A stretch of 32,221 nucleotides of DNA from an uncultured Collinsella sp. (GTDB taxonomy: Bacteria > Actinomycetota > Coriobacteriia > Coriobacteriales > Coriobacteriaceae): contig UQZL01000023.1 in assembly GCA_900545605.1 (NCBI GenBank), positions 1 through 32,221 of the forward strand, read 5' to 3'. Positions 1 through 6,714 of the stretch are shown here, piece by piece. Under the pieces are notes generated by a model. It had not been told where the DNA came from and searched no databases. It saw only the letters and a list, made by a program, of their open reading frames with translations. The translations under genes and the position numbers were made by a program. Numbering within the stretch: the first letter of the stretch is position 1; every line of letters starts with the position of its first letter.

Positions 1-51
1 CATACGAGATTGGCATCGTGACTGGAGTTCAGACGTGTGCTCTTCCGATCT
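1..51 (+). other. Illumina TruSeq i7 adapter contamination
   Basis: Bases 1-10 match the end of the P7 flow-cell oligo, bases 11-17 sit where the index belongs, and bases 18-51 match the TruSeq read-2 adapter and end in CTTCCGATCT. This is untrimmed library sequence at the contig edge, not genome. Any reading frame that starts before base 52 is an artefact. It also shows that the window begins at a true contig end. Confidence 0.97.
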
Positions 52-538
52 GTGCGACATGCTGGAGGGGTGCTGCCCCAGGGCGGCGGCGGTGCTGGAG
101 GAGGCCGAGCCCGACGCGCTGGCCTACCTCGACTTCCCGCCGACCCACTGGAAGCGCCTGCGCACCAACAACGTGCAGGAGAGGACCAACCGGGAGATAA
201 AGCGCAGGTCGCGCGTCGTGCAGGTGTTCCCCTCCACGGGCTCGCTGGTGCGGCTCGCGGGCGCGGTCATGTGCGAGCAGGACGAGATATGGCAGGAGTC
301 CAGGTACTTCTCGGAGGTGAGGATGAACGAGCTCTACGATGACGGTCGCACTCGGGGAATCGACGGTCCCGTCGATTGGGCGCGGCTTGAGGCGGAGGCC
401 AGGAAGATGCTCGAGTCCGGCCTCGAGCTTGCGGACAGGGTCGAGGCGGCATAGGATATCAACCGTATTCCAGATTCTAGGACGCCGGGCCGACTCGCTT
501 CGGATGGGGCTCTACACCAACTTTCTCGACACTACCAG
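52..538 (+). mobile_element. 3' end of an IS256-family insertion sequence
   Basis: The segment holds the C-terminal part of a mutator/IS256-type transposase (stop at 452-454) followed by about 85 bases of non-coding sequence. Near 506-536 this ends in a stretch containing CTACACCAACTTTCTCGACA, which looks like an IS256-type terminal inverted repeat (GAGAAAGTTGGTGTAG on the other strand). The left end is missing because the contig starts inside the element, as often happens when a multicopy IS breaks a short-read assembly. The exact outer boundary is an estimate; without the left end the inverted repeat cannot be confirmed. Confidence 0.7.
53..454 (+). CDS. IS256-family transposase, C-terminal fragment (contig-edge partial)
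   Basis: About 133 codons of the C-terminal part of a DDE transposase of the IS256/mutator family remain. The diagnostic block is N-N-V-Q-E-R-T-N-R-E-I-K-R-R (about codons 36-49 of the fragment), which contains the last conserved Glu of the DDE triad region. It is followed by the usual V-F-P-S and R-L-x-G-A-x-M-x-E-x-D-E-x-W pattern and a short hydrophilic tail. Full-length members are about 390-420 residues, so roughly two thirds is missing to the left. The apparent start codons upstream lie in adapter sequence and are not real. Whether the genomic copy is intact cannot be judged from here. Confidence 0.9.
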   Translation, partial: CDMLEGCCPRAAAVLEEAEPDALAYLDFPPTHWKRLRTNNVQERTNREIKRRSRVVQVFPSTGSLVRLAGAVMCEQDEIWQESRYFSEVRMNELYDDGRTRGIDGPVDWARLEAEARKMLESGLELADRVEAA

Positions 539-739
539 ACAAACGGAATAGGCCGAGCCAAAAATCTCGATCTGTAACATCTGACTCGCTTTTGGCCGCC
601 TAGATATCACAGGTTGAGACGATTTGATAGTGGAGTCCTTATTTGCGCGTCATATCGCGTAGCGCTGACGCGCTGGTTTCCACAATGACAGGAGGTAAAA
701 GTCCTCCCGCATCACCCGTTGGCAATCCCGTAGCGATAA
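455..739. other. IS end and spacer, no gene seen
   Basis: After the transposase stop come the presumed IS terminus (to about 538) and about 200 bases of spacer with no convincing reading frame. A short inverted repeat (AGGAGG near 691 and CCTCC near 704) could be a weak transcription stop for the minus-strand DeoR-type gene, but there is no clear U-tract. Confidence 0.5.
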
Positions 740-1504
740 CTAGCAAATAACCTGCGTGTGTTCCTCGATGGCGGCACGATCCTCGGCGGCGATGCCCGGC
801 TCGCACACCACGGCGTCCAAATTGTCCAGGCGGCAGAAGGTGTAGAAGTCGCGCTTGCCGATCTTACTGGAGTCGGCGATCAGATAGCGCGAGTCGGCCT
901 TGCTAAAGGCGAGCTGCTGGATACGACCCTCATCCATATTAGACGTAGACACGTCGCCATCCAGAATGCCGTTGGCGCCGATAAACGCCGCGTCGATACC
1001 CAGTGCACGCAGGGTATCCTCGGCCGTTGGTCCCACAAAAGCGGCGGTACGGCGACGGTACATGCCGCCCACTAGGCACAGGTCGCAGTCCTCGCGCGCC
1101 TCGAGCAGGTTAAACACCGAAAGCGAATTGGTCACGATGCGCAGACGAAATGCCGGCAGCATCGAGGCCATCTGCTCAACCGTGGTGCCCGTACCCAAAA
1201 AGATGGTCGAGCCTTCCTCGATAAGCTCCACGGCGCGGCGCGCGATCTGCAACTTTTCCTCGGCATGCTTGGTGCGCTTTTCGCTGTGCGAATACTCATG
1301 GCGCAACATAGCATGTGGACGGCCCTGCGCACTGCGGGCTCCACCGTGCACGCGTTCGATCTCGCCCAGGCTCGCAAGTTCCTCAAGGTCGCGGCGGATC
1401 GTCATATCCGAGACACCTAACGCATCAGAAATCTCTTTAACCGAGACCGTGCCCTGCTCTTCGAGCAGCTGCCGAACCTTATCCTGTCGCTCTGCCTTAA
1501 TCAC
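740..1504 (-). CDS. DeoR-family transcriptional regulator of sugar metabolism
   Basis: A 254-residue protein of the normal length for the DeoR/GlpR family. Residues about 5-60 form the N-terminal winged helix-turn-helix (V-S-V-K-E-I-S-D-A-L-G-V-S, then M-T-I-R-R-D-L-E-E-L, the family signature), followed by R-V-H-G-G-A. Residues about 80-235 are the sugar-phosphate sensor domain (DeoRC), with G-T-G-T-T in the ligand loop and a V-T-N-S-L strand. The start is GTG at 1504, with GAGG seven bases upstream. The gene is divergent from galM, so it may control galM and itself. A sugar-phosphate ligand is typical of the family; the ligand here is unknown. It does not resemble either GntR-type regulator in this window. 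Confidence 0.92.
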   Translation of the reverse strand: MIKAERQDKVRQLLEEQGTVSVKEISDALGVSDMTIRRDLEELASLGEIERVHGGARSAQGRPHAMLRHEYSHSEKRTKHAEEKLQIARRAVELIEEGSTIFLGTGTTVEQMASMLPAFRLRIVTNSLSVFNLLEAREDCDLCLVGGMYRRRTAAFVGPTAEDTLRALGIDAAFIGANGILDGDVSTSNMDEGRIQQLAFSKADSRYLIADSSKIGKRDFYTFCRLDNLDAVVCEPGIAAEDRAAIEEHTQVIC

Positions 1505-1710
1505 GATGAATCCTCGCCGTTCTTTGCGCGCATATCATTCAAACAGTAACGAACAAATTGTATCAGACTCGTGCGCGTCAAAAATGAACGCCCGCACAGC
1601 TCCAATCATCACTTTTTTGAGAAAAATACCCCCTGCTTTAGTGGGGTGTAGTGATAATCTCGCCTGTTCGCGCTACAGTTTGTCGGAAATACCTCGATGT
1701 TAGGAACCAA
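1505..1710. promoter_or_regulatory. Divergent promoter region, DeoR-type gene / galM
   Basis: About 206 bases separate the two divergent starts. On the plus strand a GATAAT at about 1652-1657 is a candidate -10 for galM, preceded by an inverted repeat TACCCC/GGGGTGTA near 1627-1650. Near 1545-1560 AACGAACAAA resembles the half-site of GlpR/DeoR-type operators (TTCG-rich on the other strand), so it is a candidate autoregulatory site. No -35 box is convincing. All of this is by eye. Confidence 0.35.
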
Positions 1711-2763
1711 ATGATCACTTCCGAGCTTTTCGGCACCGCTCCGTGCGGTACCCCCGTTCATCGTTACACCCTCAACGGGCCCGAGATCTGCGTTCGCATT
1801 ATGGACTATGGCGCCACCGTGCTGGGTATCGATGTGCCCGACATTCCCGGCAACGTGCGCGATGTGGTTCTGGGCTTCGATAAGCTCGAGGATTACTTTG
1901 ACAACCCCGCCTGCTTTGGCGCGACCATCGGACCTGTGGCCAACCGCACCGCGGGCGCCACGATCACCATTGACGGCACGGACTGGCATATGCCGGCCAA
2001 CGAAGGCGTCAACAACCTGCATAGCGACCTTGAGCACGGTCTGCACAAGCGCGTATGGGATGTTGAGCTCGACGAGGTGCACAATGCCGTGCGCATGACC
2101 ACCTCGCTTGAGGATGGCGAGCTGGGCCTGCCCGGCAACCGAACCTTTACGGCTGTGTTTACCGTTACGCGCACCGGCGTCTTTCGCATCGAGTATGGCT
2201 GCGAGAGCGACCGTGCCACCTACGTGTCCATGACTAACCACACGTACTTTAACCTTGCTGGCCATAACGCCGGCATGGACTGTGAGCACTTCTTTGTTGC
2301 CAACGCCGTCCACTATCTGCCCATTGACGATCAGAACATTCCCACCGGCGAGATTGCTCCGGTCGAGGGCACGCCGTTTGACTTCCGTGAGCTGCACCCC
2401 GTCGCACCCGGCATGGAGGCCGATGACCCGCAGATTAAGCAGGCCCGTGGCTACGATCACTGCCTGTGCATCGATGGCTATCAGTACGGCCGCAACCTGC
2501 GTCGCGCCCTACATGTCGAGGAAATGTGGACTGGCCGCGAGCTGGACTACTACACCACTGCCCCGGGCGTGCAGCTCTACACCGGCAACTGGCTGGGCGA
2601 CGAGCACGCCAAGGACGACGCCAACTATGGCTGGGGCGCCGGCTTTGCCCTCGAGGCCGAGATGTACCCCGACACGCCGCACCAGCCGCTGTTCCCACAG
2701 GGCATTGTGGGCCCGGGTCACCCCTACAGCAATGTGATCGAATACCACTTTATGAGGCACTAA
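1711..2763 (+). CDS. galM: Aldose 1-epimerase (galactose mutarotase)
   Basis: Interconverts beta- and alpha-D-galactose (and glucose) in the cytoplasm, so that free galactose can enter the Leloir pathway. The 350-residue length is normal for GalM. Visible motifs are A-N-R-T at about 77-80, N-N-L-H at about 101-104, the T-N-H-T-Y-F-N-L block with the catalytic His at about 177, and L-E-A-E-M-Y-P-D near 316 carrying the likely catalytic Glu. I chose ATG 1711 because AGGAA lies six bases upstream; the longer frame from GTG 1651 has no ribosome binding site and runs through the promoter region. It is divergent from the DeoR-type gene and followed by its own terminator, so it is probably monocistronic. 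It would handle the galactose released by the GH35 enzyme at 14413-16209. Confidence 0.93.
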   Translation: MITSELFGTAPCGTPVHRYTLNGPEICVRIMDYGATVLGIDVPDIPGNVRDVVLGFDKLEDYFDNPACFGATIGPVANRTAGATITIDGTDWHMPANEGVNNLHSDLEHGLHKRVWDVELDEVHNAVRMTTSLEDGELGLPGNRTFTAVFTVTRTGVFRIEYGCESDRATYVSMTNHTYFNLAGHNAGMDCEHFFVANAVHYLPIDDQNIPTGEIAPVEGTPFDFRELHPVAPGMEADDPQIKQARGYDHCLCIDGYQYGRNLRRALHVEEMWTGRELDYYTTAPGVQLYTGNWLGDEHAKDDANYGWGAGFALEAEMYPDTPHQPLFPQGIVGPGHPYSNVIEYHFMRH

Positions 2764-2790
2764 GCCCACAACGCGACATATCGCACAGCA

Positions 2791-2826
2791 GCGCCCGCCG
2801 GCACCACCGCCGGCGAGCGCTTTTCA
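2791..2826 (+). terminator. Rho-independent terminator after galM
   Basis: GCGCCCGCCGGC and GCCGGCGAGCGC form a 12-bp stem with one mismatch around a 6-base loop, followed by TTTTCATCTTTT. It starts 27 bases after the galM stop. Confidence 0.85.
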
Positions 2827-2869
2827 TCTTTTGGGCTCATTTTCGCTGTGACTGTATGAGTGACATATC

Positions 2870-3020
2870 AAAACTATGCCCATTTACTACGTTTAGCTCG
2901 GAATGCTTGACTATGCGCCGGTTTTTTTACATTCGCGAGCCGTCTACCTGCGGTTTTGTTTTTCTCAAATTCGACATGCTCGACGATAGCCAATCAAACG
3001 TAGTAAATGGACATAGTTTT
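2870..3020. repeat. 151-bp element with 25-bp terminal inverted repeats
   Basis: The left arm (2870-2894, starting AAAACTATGCCCATTT) and right arm (2996-3020) are reverse complements over 25 bases with one mismatch, enclosing 101 bases with no gene. The core is T-rich (TTTTTTT near 2932, TTTTGTTTTT near 2954), unlike the surrounding coding DNA. A TGACA occurs immediately outside each arm (2861-2865 and 3021-3025); this could be a target-site duplication or chance. The layout fits a MITE-like non-autonomous element or a long-hairpin RNA. The family is not known to me. Confidence 0.7.
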
Positions 3021-3087
3021 TGACAGGCGGCATCGCGCGCGTCCCTCGCAAGGACAAAATGATCCGTTTTCCTCCGTCCCCAAGGGA

Positions 3088-3570
3088 TCAGTTGAACAGA
3101 TTGCCGATGGGGTCGGGATTGGAGTTGGGGAGGTAGCGGATTTCTAGTTCTATTCCGAGCTTTTGCAGCTCTCTCAGAGCAGCGACGTCCGCATCGTCTA
3201 TGGCGACTGCGGGCGTTGCGGGACGCTTGCCCTCCCCTGCCTGCATATGGCCAATGCTGATCTCGGTGATCGGCACTCCACCCTTAACCAGCGCGAGTGC
3301 ATCGGCAGGTGAGGCCACCATGATCAGAATCAACTGGCGCGGCGTTGCGGTATGAATGATGTCGATGGTCCTTTGCACCGAAAAGAACCGCGTCCAAACG
3401 CCTTCTGGCGCCGCCACCCTCATGGATGTCCATTGGCGCGAATCCGCCGCGATCTCATCATTGACGATTAGGACAAGGTTGGAACCCACGGCTTCATTCC
3501 ACAGCTCAACGTCTTGTCCGTAAATGAAACGGTCATCGATACGCGTAAGAAGAATCTTGGGTTGAGCCAT
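3088..3570 (-). CDS. Mannose/sorbose-family PTS EIIB-like protein lacking the active-site His
   Basis: A 160-residue protein with the PTSIIB_sorb fold. The family motif R-I-D-x-R-L-I-H-G-Q-V, whose His carries the phosphoryl group, reads R-I-D-D-R-F-I-Y-G-Q-D at residues 10-20, so the phospho-acceptor His is Tyr17. The rest follows the family well (V-N-D-E-I-A-A-D after the third strand, an I-S-I-G-H-M block near 105-110). By contrast, the EIIB at 13946-14410 keeps the His. It stands alone with no EIIA, EIIC or EIID beside it. Start chosen at ATG 3570 with GGGG six bases upstream; an upstream ATG at 3597 has no ribosome binding site. It cannot transfer phosphate by the normal route; a sensory or regulatory role, or decay, are the alternatives. 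Confidence 0.85.
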   Translation of the reverse strand: MAQPKILLTRIDDRFIYGQDVELWNEAVGSNLVLIVNDEIAADSRQWTSMRVAAPEGVWTRFFSVQRTIDIIHTATPRQLILIMVASPADALALVKGGVPITEISIGHMQAGEGKRPATPAVAIDDADVAALRELQKLGIELEIRYLPNSNPDPIGNLFN

Positions 3571-3709
3571 GGCTGCCCCATTCTGTTTGAGACCCATACG
3601 AGCGGGACGTCAGTCACCAACTCAACAGCAGGTCAAGTACCAAATGGGCACCGCAGACATCACGCCTCTAATATTAGTGCATTTAAAGTGAGAAAAGCCG
3701 TTAGAACAC

Positions 3710-3738
3710 TTGCGCGGATTTGCGATGTCCCGTATCAT
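3710..3738 (+). promoter_or_regulatory. Candidate promoter of tRNA-Thr
   Basis: TTGCGC (3710-3715) and TATCAT (3733-3738) are separated by 17 bases, about 40 bases before the tRNA 5' end. The leader also carries a 6-bp inverted repeat, TGACGC/GCGTCA, just before the tRNA. Confidence 0.55.
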
Positions 3739-3777
3739 AGACAGCCGTTGACGCCTCAGTTGCGTCATCACATGGTC

Positions 3778-3853
3778 GCCAGCGTAGCTCAGTTGGTAGA
3801 GCACCGCTCTCGTAAAGCGGGGGTCACCGGTTCGAGCCCGGTCGCTGGCTCCA
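3778..3853 (+). tRNA. tRNA-Thr (anticodon CGT)
   Basis: A full cloverleaf: the 7-bp acceptor stem GCCAGCG pairs with CGCTGGC at the 3' end; the D arm contains AGCTCAGTTGGTAGAGC; the anticodon loop CTCGTAA sits in stem CCGCT/AGCGG and gives CGT; the T arm holds GGTTCGAGCC. The discriminator base T and CCA are encoded (3850-3853). It lies next to the amino-sugar region and could be an integration landmark, but no duplicated tRNA 3' end was found nearby. Confidence 0.97.
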
Positions 3854-3864
3854 TTACACAAGAC

Positions 3865-3887
3865 AGCCGCCTTCGGGCGGCTTTTTT
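3865..3887 (+). terminator. Terminator of tRNA-Thr
   Basis: AGCCGCC and GGCGGCT form a perfect 7-bp stem with a TTCG tetraloop, followed by TTTTT. It starts 12 bases after the tRNA CCA. Confidence 0.93.
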
Positions 3888-3953
3888 GTTGCCGATTTCG
3901 GGCGCACATCCGCCAATCCAGGCACAACGCCGCCGGAAACTCCCCTACTCAAC

Positions 3954-4034
3954 AAAAAGCCCCGCCAACCGTGATTCCCCTAGGGAAAACACGGTTGGCG
4001 GGGTCGCAGCGTGATTCCCCTAGGGAAATCACGC
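3954..4034 (-). terminator. Tandem CCCTAGGG-centred hairpins ending the yhcH copy 1 operon
   Basis: Two palindromes lie in tandem. The first met by minus-strand transcription (4034-4009) is a 26-base near-perfect palindrome. The second (4003-3960) has a 14-bp perfect stem CCCCGCCAACCGTG/CACGGTTGGCGGGG and is followed on the minus strand by GCTTTTTGTTG, so it is the actual terminator. Both are centred on CCCTAGGG. A diverged copy of the same pair lies at 16581-16664. Confidence 0.85.
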
Positions 4035-4048
4035 CAGCGCACGAACAG

Positions 4049-4651
4049 CTCAGCCGAGCAGCGCGTTACTCCTCCCAGTAAGCGTCTGCAAGCAGCTTAA
4101 AGCAGATCTTCTTGACCGGCTGTGCGCCATCGCCCGGGAACTCGAGCGTGGGCATGTGAGGCTCGCCGGCAACAAACAGCGCGAACTTGTCGTCGGCAAG
4201 ATCGCCGGCGATCGAAGTGTCGGAATCGACCAGATCGTAATCGTCCTTCTCGTCAAACTCCTGGACCAGCGTCAGGCTACCCGTAGCGACCTTAAAGGCC
4301 TCGCGACCCTCGACGTCGATCTGCAGGTCGTGATAGCGCTGATGCGTCTCATAGTGAGCCTCGGCTTCGGGACGCGTCGTGGGAGCCATGACGTTCGCAA
4401 AGACCTTATCACCCAGAATCGGATGGCTTCCGACCTCGAGCTGCGCCGGGTCGTTCTCCTCGAGCCAGTCGATCAACACGTCGAGGCCCTTGAGCATTCC
4501 GCGGTACTCCTCGATATCGCCCAATGCACCGTAAATCATCTAAATCCCCTCTCGGTTCGTTTCTTTGGCGGCTACTCGGTAAACGCGTTACCGACGCTGT
4601 TGCCACCCACATACGTCTCGACCAGGGTAAGGTCGGGATTGAACACGACAA
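4049..4651. repeat. 603-bp perfect direct repeat, copy 1
   Basis: Reading base by base, 4049-4651 is identical to 16679-17281 (offset 12,630). It contains all of yhcH, its ribosome binding site and the last 80 bases of nagA. Similarity continues outside it, but diverged: about 50 bases further into nagA on the right and through the terminators on the left. Same orientation as copy 2. Confidence 0.97.
4066..4539 (-). CDS. yhcH: YhcH/YjgK/YiaL family protein, copy 1
   Basis: A 157-residue beta-sandwich (cupin-like) protein of the YhcH/YjgK/YiaL (DUF386) family, usually about 150 residues. Family marks are the N-terminal M-I-Y-G-A-L, the H-x-x-Y-x-D-L-Q motif (H-Q-R-Y-H-D-L-Q near 86-93) and H-M-P-x-L near 128-132, with His and Glu residues that would bind a metal. 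Members sit in sialic-acid, amino-sugar and beta-galactoside operons and are thought to act on sugar anomers; the reaction is not firmly settled. It follows lacX, lacC and the nagA remnant. GAGGGG lies seven bases before the ATG. Identical in DNA and protein to copy 2 at 16696-17169. Confidence 0.9.
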   Translation of the reverse strand: MIYGALGDIEEYRGMLKGLDVLIDWLEENDPAQLEVGSHPILGDKVFANVMAPTTRPEAEAHYETHQRYHDLQIDVEGREAFKVATGSLTLVQEFDEKDDYDLVDSDTSIAGDLADDKFALFVAGEPHMPTLEFPGDGAQPVKKICFKLLADAYWEE

Positions 4652-4703
4652 CGTCGGCGTCGCGCCCCGACATAATGCTATCGCACTTGTCGTCGACATG
4701 AGC
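4572..4703 (-). pseudogene. nagA remnant: last ~43 codons only
   Basis: Read in the NagA frame, the last ~43 codons match the C-terminus of NagA copy 2: A-H-V-D-D-K-C-D-S-I-M, then G-R-D-A-D, then V-E-T-Y-V-G-G-N-S-V-G-N-A-F-T-E and stop. The last 80 bases are identical to copy 2; the rest has changes (for example Phe to Val, and Pro to Ser in the I-M-P-G-R motif). Homology stops near 4703, just before the lacC stop codon. Nine tenths of the gene, including all metal ligands, is absent, so this is a non-functional scar of an ancestral nagA-yhcH pair. Confidence 0.9.
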
Positions 4704-4736
4704 TAGCAAGCGATGCCGGGACCGACGCCCAAGCCC

Positions 4737-5672
4737 TTACAGCTCGGTCACGACAACGCCGTTGTAGACCTCGTCCCAACGGTCCATGACTAGATGGCCG
4801 GTCATGGGATCCATGGCATTGAGCTTGCCGCAGGTGTTGGCGGTACGCAGCACCGTCTCGTCGTCGGCGCCGGCAGCAATCGCATGTGCGAAGCCGGCAA
4901 TGGTCGAATCGCCAGAGCCCGTAGCGTTAACGGCAGGGATATCGGGCGTCTTTGCGCGGAACGCACGGCCATTGTGGAAGCCAACGGAACCGGCAGCGCC
5001 CATGGACACGACGACCCAGGGGATATCGGAGAAGCGGGCATCAGAGGCAAGCGCGGCGCGGAGCTCGTCCACATCGTCGGTGGTAAAGCTCGTGCCCAGA
5101 AGGCCGTTGATCTCGGTCAGGTTAGGCTTGACCAGCTCGGGCTTAATTTCGGACTTAAGGGCGGCCTCGAGCGAAGCACCCGAGGTATCGAGCAGTACCT
5201 TGGCTCCGGCGTTCTCGGCAATGCCCGTGATCTTGGCATAGTAGTCTGCCTCGACGCCGCGGGGCAGCGAACCCGAAATGGTGACGACGTCGGCCTTGCC
5301 CGCAAGCTCGGCGAACTTTGCGGTAAAGGCATCGAGCTCCTCGGGGGCAATCGTCGGGCCGCTCTCGAGCAGCTCGGTCTGGTTGCCGGCGTGGAGGATG
5401 TTGAGGCAAATACGAGTCTCGCCCTTGATGGGCACAAAATCATTCTTAATGCCGTTGGCATCCATGAGCTCTTCCATATAGGCGCCCATATGACCACCAA
5501 GCAGGCCGGTTGCCACAACGTCGTCGCCCAGCTGGCCCAGGACGCGGGCAACGTTAAGGCCCTTGCCGCCGGCGGTCTTTTCGGGTGTCACGCGGTTGAC
5601 GTCGTCGATGACGAGTTCATCGAGCTGATAGCGCGTATCGACAGACGGGTTCATCGTAACGGTGAGGATCAT
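4737..5672 (-). CDS. lacC: PfkB-family hexose-phosphate kinase, tagatose-6-phosphate kinase type
   Basis: A 311-residue ribokinase/PfkB-fold kinase, the usual length for LacC and FruK. It has the N-terminal M-N-P-S-V-D of the 1-phosphofructokinase/tagatose-6-phosphate kinase subgroup, the G-G-K-G-x-N-V-A signature at about 35-42, G-S-L-P-R-G at 134-139, K-P-N at 182-184, and the catalytic anion-hole motif T-G-S-G-D-S at 251-256 with Asp255 as base (Ser replaces the more common Ala, as seen in this subgroup). Start at ATG 5672 with AAGGAG six bases before. LacC rather than FruK is chosen from context: tagatose-6-P is the product of AgaS in the neighbouring locus, and a lacX-type gene lies 59 bases upstream. 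No tagatose-bisphosphate aldolase is in the window. 1-phosphofructokinase remains possible. Confidence 0.8.
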   Translation of the reverse strand: MILTVTMNPSVDTRYQLDELVIDDVNRVTPEKTAGGKGLNVARVLGQLGDDVVATGLLGGHMGAYMEELMDANGIKNDFVPIKGETRICLNILHAGNQTELLESGPTIAPEELDAFTAKFAELAGKADVVTISGSLPRGVEADYYAKITGIAENAGAKVLLDTSGASLEAALKSEIKPELVKPNLTEINGLLGTSFTTDDVDELRAALASDARFSDIPWVVVSMGAAGSVGFHNGRAFRAKTPDIPAVNATGSGDSTIAGFAHAIAAGADDETVLRTANTCGKLNAMDPMTGHLVMDRWDEVYNGVVVTEL

Positions 5673-5731
5673 TTTTAGCTCCTTATCTCGCAGGCTCCTT
5701 GTGCCTCGCGATACGAGTCGACAAAACGGAA

Positions 5732-6613
5732 TTACAGGATCTCAATCGTGAACGAGCGAACGATGGTCTCCTTGGGCTTGGCGACAAGGCAGCCGCGCTT
5801 ATGCTCAAGTACATCGTCCTCATCGGAACAGGTCGAAAGACCGCCCCAGGGCTCAACTGCCACAAAATCGCCCTCGGGCTTACTCCACACGATGAGATAC
5901 GGAAAGCCCTCAAAGCTCAGGCGAACGCCCTTGTCCTCCCCCTTCTTAGAAAGCGTGACCTGGCGGCTCTCGAGCACGTCAAAGATGGTCTCCGCAAAAT
6001 CGAAGAGCTCGTGCGACAGGGGCAGCGTTTTTCCCACCATGGGGTTCTTGGAGCGCCTGTCCACGTCAATCAAGCCAGTCGAAGGAACGGCGGTGCAAAG
6101 CTCCGCAGCCTCGTCTTTCTCAAAGCGCAACTCGTAGTCCGTATAGGCCTCGCCCTCATCGAGCGGACACCTAAAGCCGGGATGACCGCCGATAAAGAAC
6201 GGCATGTCCTCGGTACCCTCGTTGGTAACCTCATAGGCGACACGCACGGCGGCGTCCTCAAGCGTATAACGAGCGACAAGCTTAAACGGGTACGGATAAT
6301 CGCTCAGTAGCGCGGCGTTATCCTCCGAAGCCAGGCACATCGCCAGCTCGTTCTCGCTCTGGCTCAGCAGCTTCCACTCCTGTTTGCGCGCAAACCCGTG
6401 GCGAGCGAGCTTTACATGATGCCCGGCAAACGTCATGGCGTTGTTGTCACGCAAGCCTCCGCAAATCGGGAAGCAAATCGGCGCCTGGCCGGACCACACG
6501 GCGGGATCGCCCTGCCACAAATACTCGCGACCGTCGGCCTCAATCGAGGTAAACGAGCCGCCGGCCGTGGACACCTTAATAGAAATCGAATCGTTAGAGA
6601 GAGCGTATTCCAT
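5732..6613 (-). CDS. lacX: Aldose 1-epimerase family protein, LacX-like
   Basis: A 293-residue galactose-mutarotase-fold protein, shorter than GalM and closer to the LacX / hexose-6-phosphate mutarotase branch. Visible marks are F-P-I-C-G near 48-52, the conserved H-G-F-A-R near 71-75, F-F-I-G-G-H-P-G-F near 138-146 with the likely catalytic His, and V-A-V-E-P-W-G-G-L-S near 251-260 with the catalytic Glu. The start at 6613 has AAAGGA seven bases upstream. It is first in a minus-strand unit with lacC and yhcH copy 1. LacX occurs in lac/tagatose-6-phosphate operons, but its substrate is not firmly known, so an anomerase for a phosphorylated sugar of this pathway is inference. Confidence 0.8.
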   Translation of the reverse strand: MEYALSNDSISIKVSTAGGSFTSIEADGREYLWQGDPAVWSGQAPICFPICGGLRDNNAMTFAGHHVKLARHGFARKQEWKLLSQSENELAMCLASEDNAALLSDYPYPFKLVARYTLEDAAVRVAYEVTNEGTEDMPFFIGGHPGFRCPLDEGEAYTDYELRFEKDEAAELCTAVPSTGLIDVDRRSKNPMVGKTLPLSHELFDFAETIFDVLESRQVTLSKKGEDKGVRLSFEGFPYLIVWSKPEGDFVAVEPWGGLSTCSDEDDVLEHKRGCLVAKPKETIVRSFTIEIL

Positions 6614-6714
6614 TGCCCATCCTTTCGAACAACTGCTTTTGCTCGCAAGTACCTGTCTCGGCCCTGACCAAAGGACAAACTCGCACGTTCATCGATGCGT
6701 CCGGTATCCCAGCC

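Noticed and set aside
18..342. Start codons before base 52 for small proteins at the left edge
   Set aside because: They lie in adapter sequence.
2861..3025. TGACA on both sides of the 151-bp element as a proven target-site duplication
   Set aside because: The left arm has four extra bases between TGACA and the repeat and the right has none, so it stays only a possibility.
4409..4699. A 96-codon minus-strand frame over the nagA remnant
   Set aside because: It is in a different frame from both yhcH and nagA and matches nothing; the nagA frame explains the sequence.
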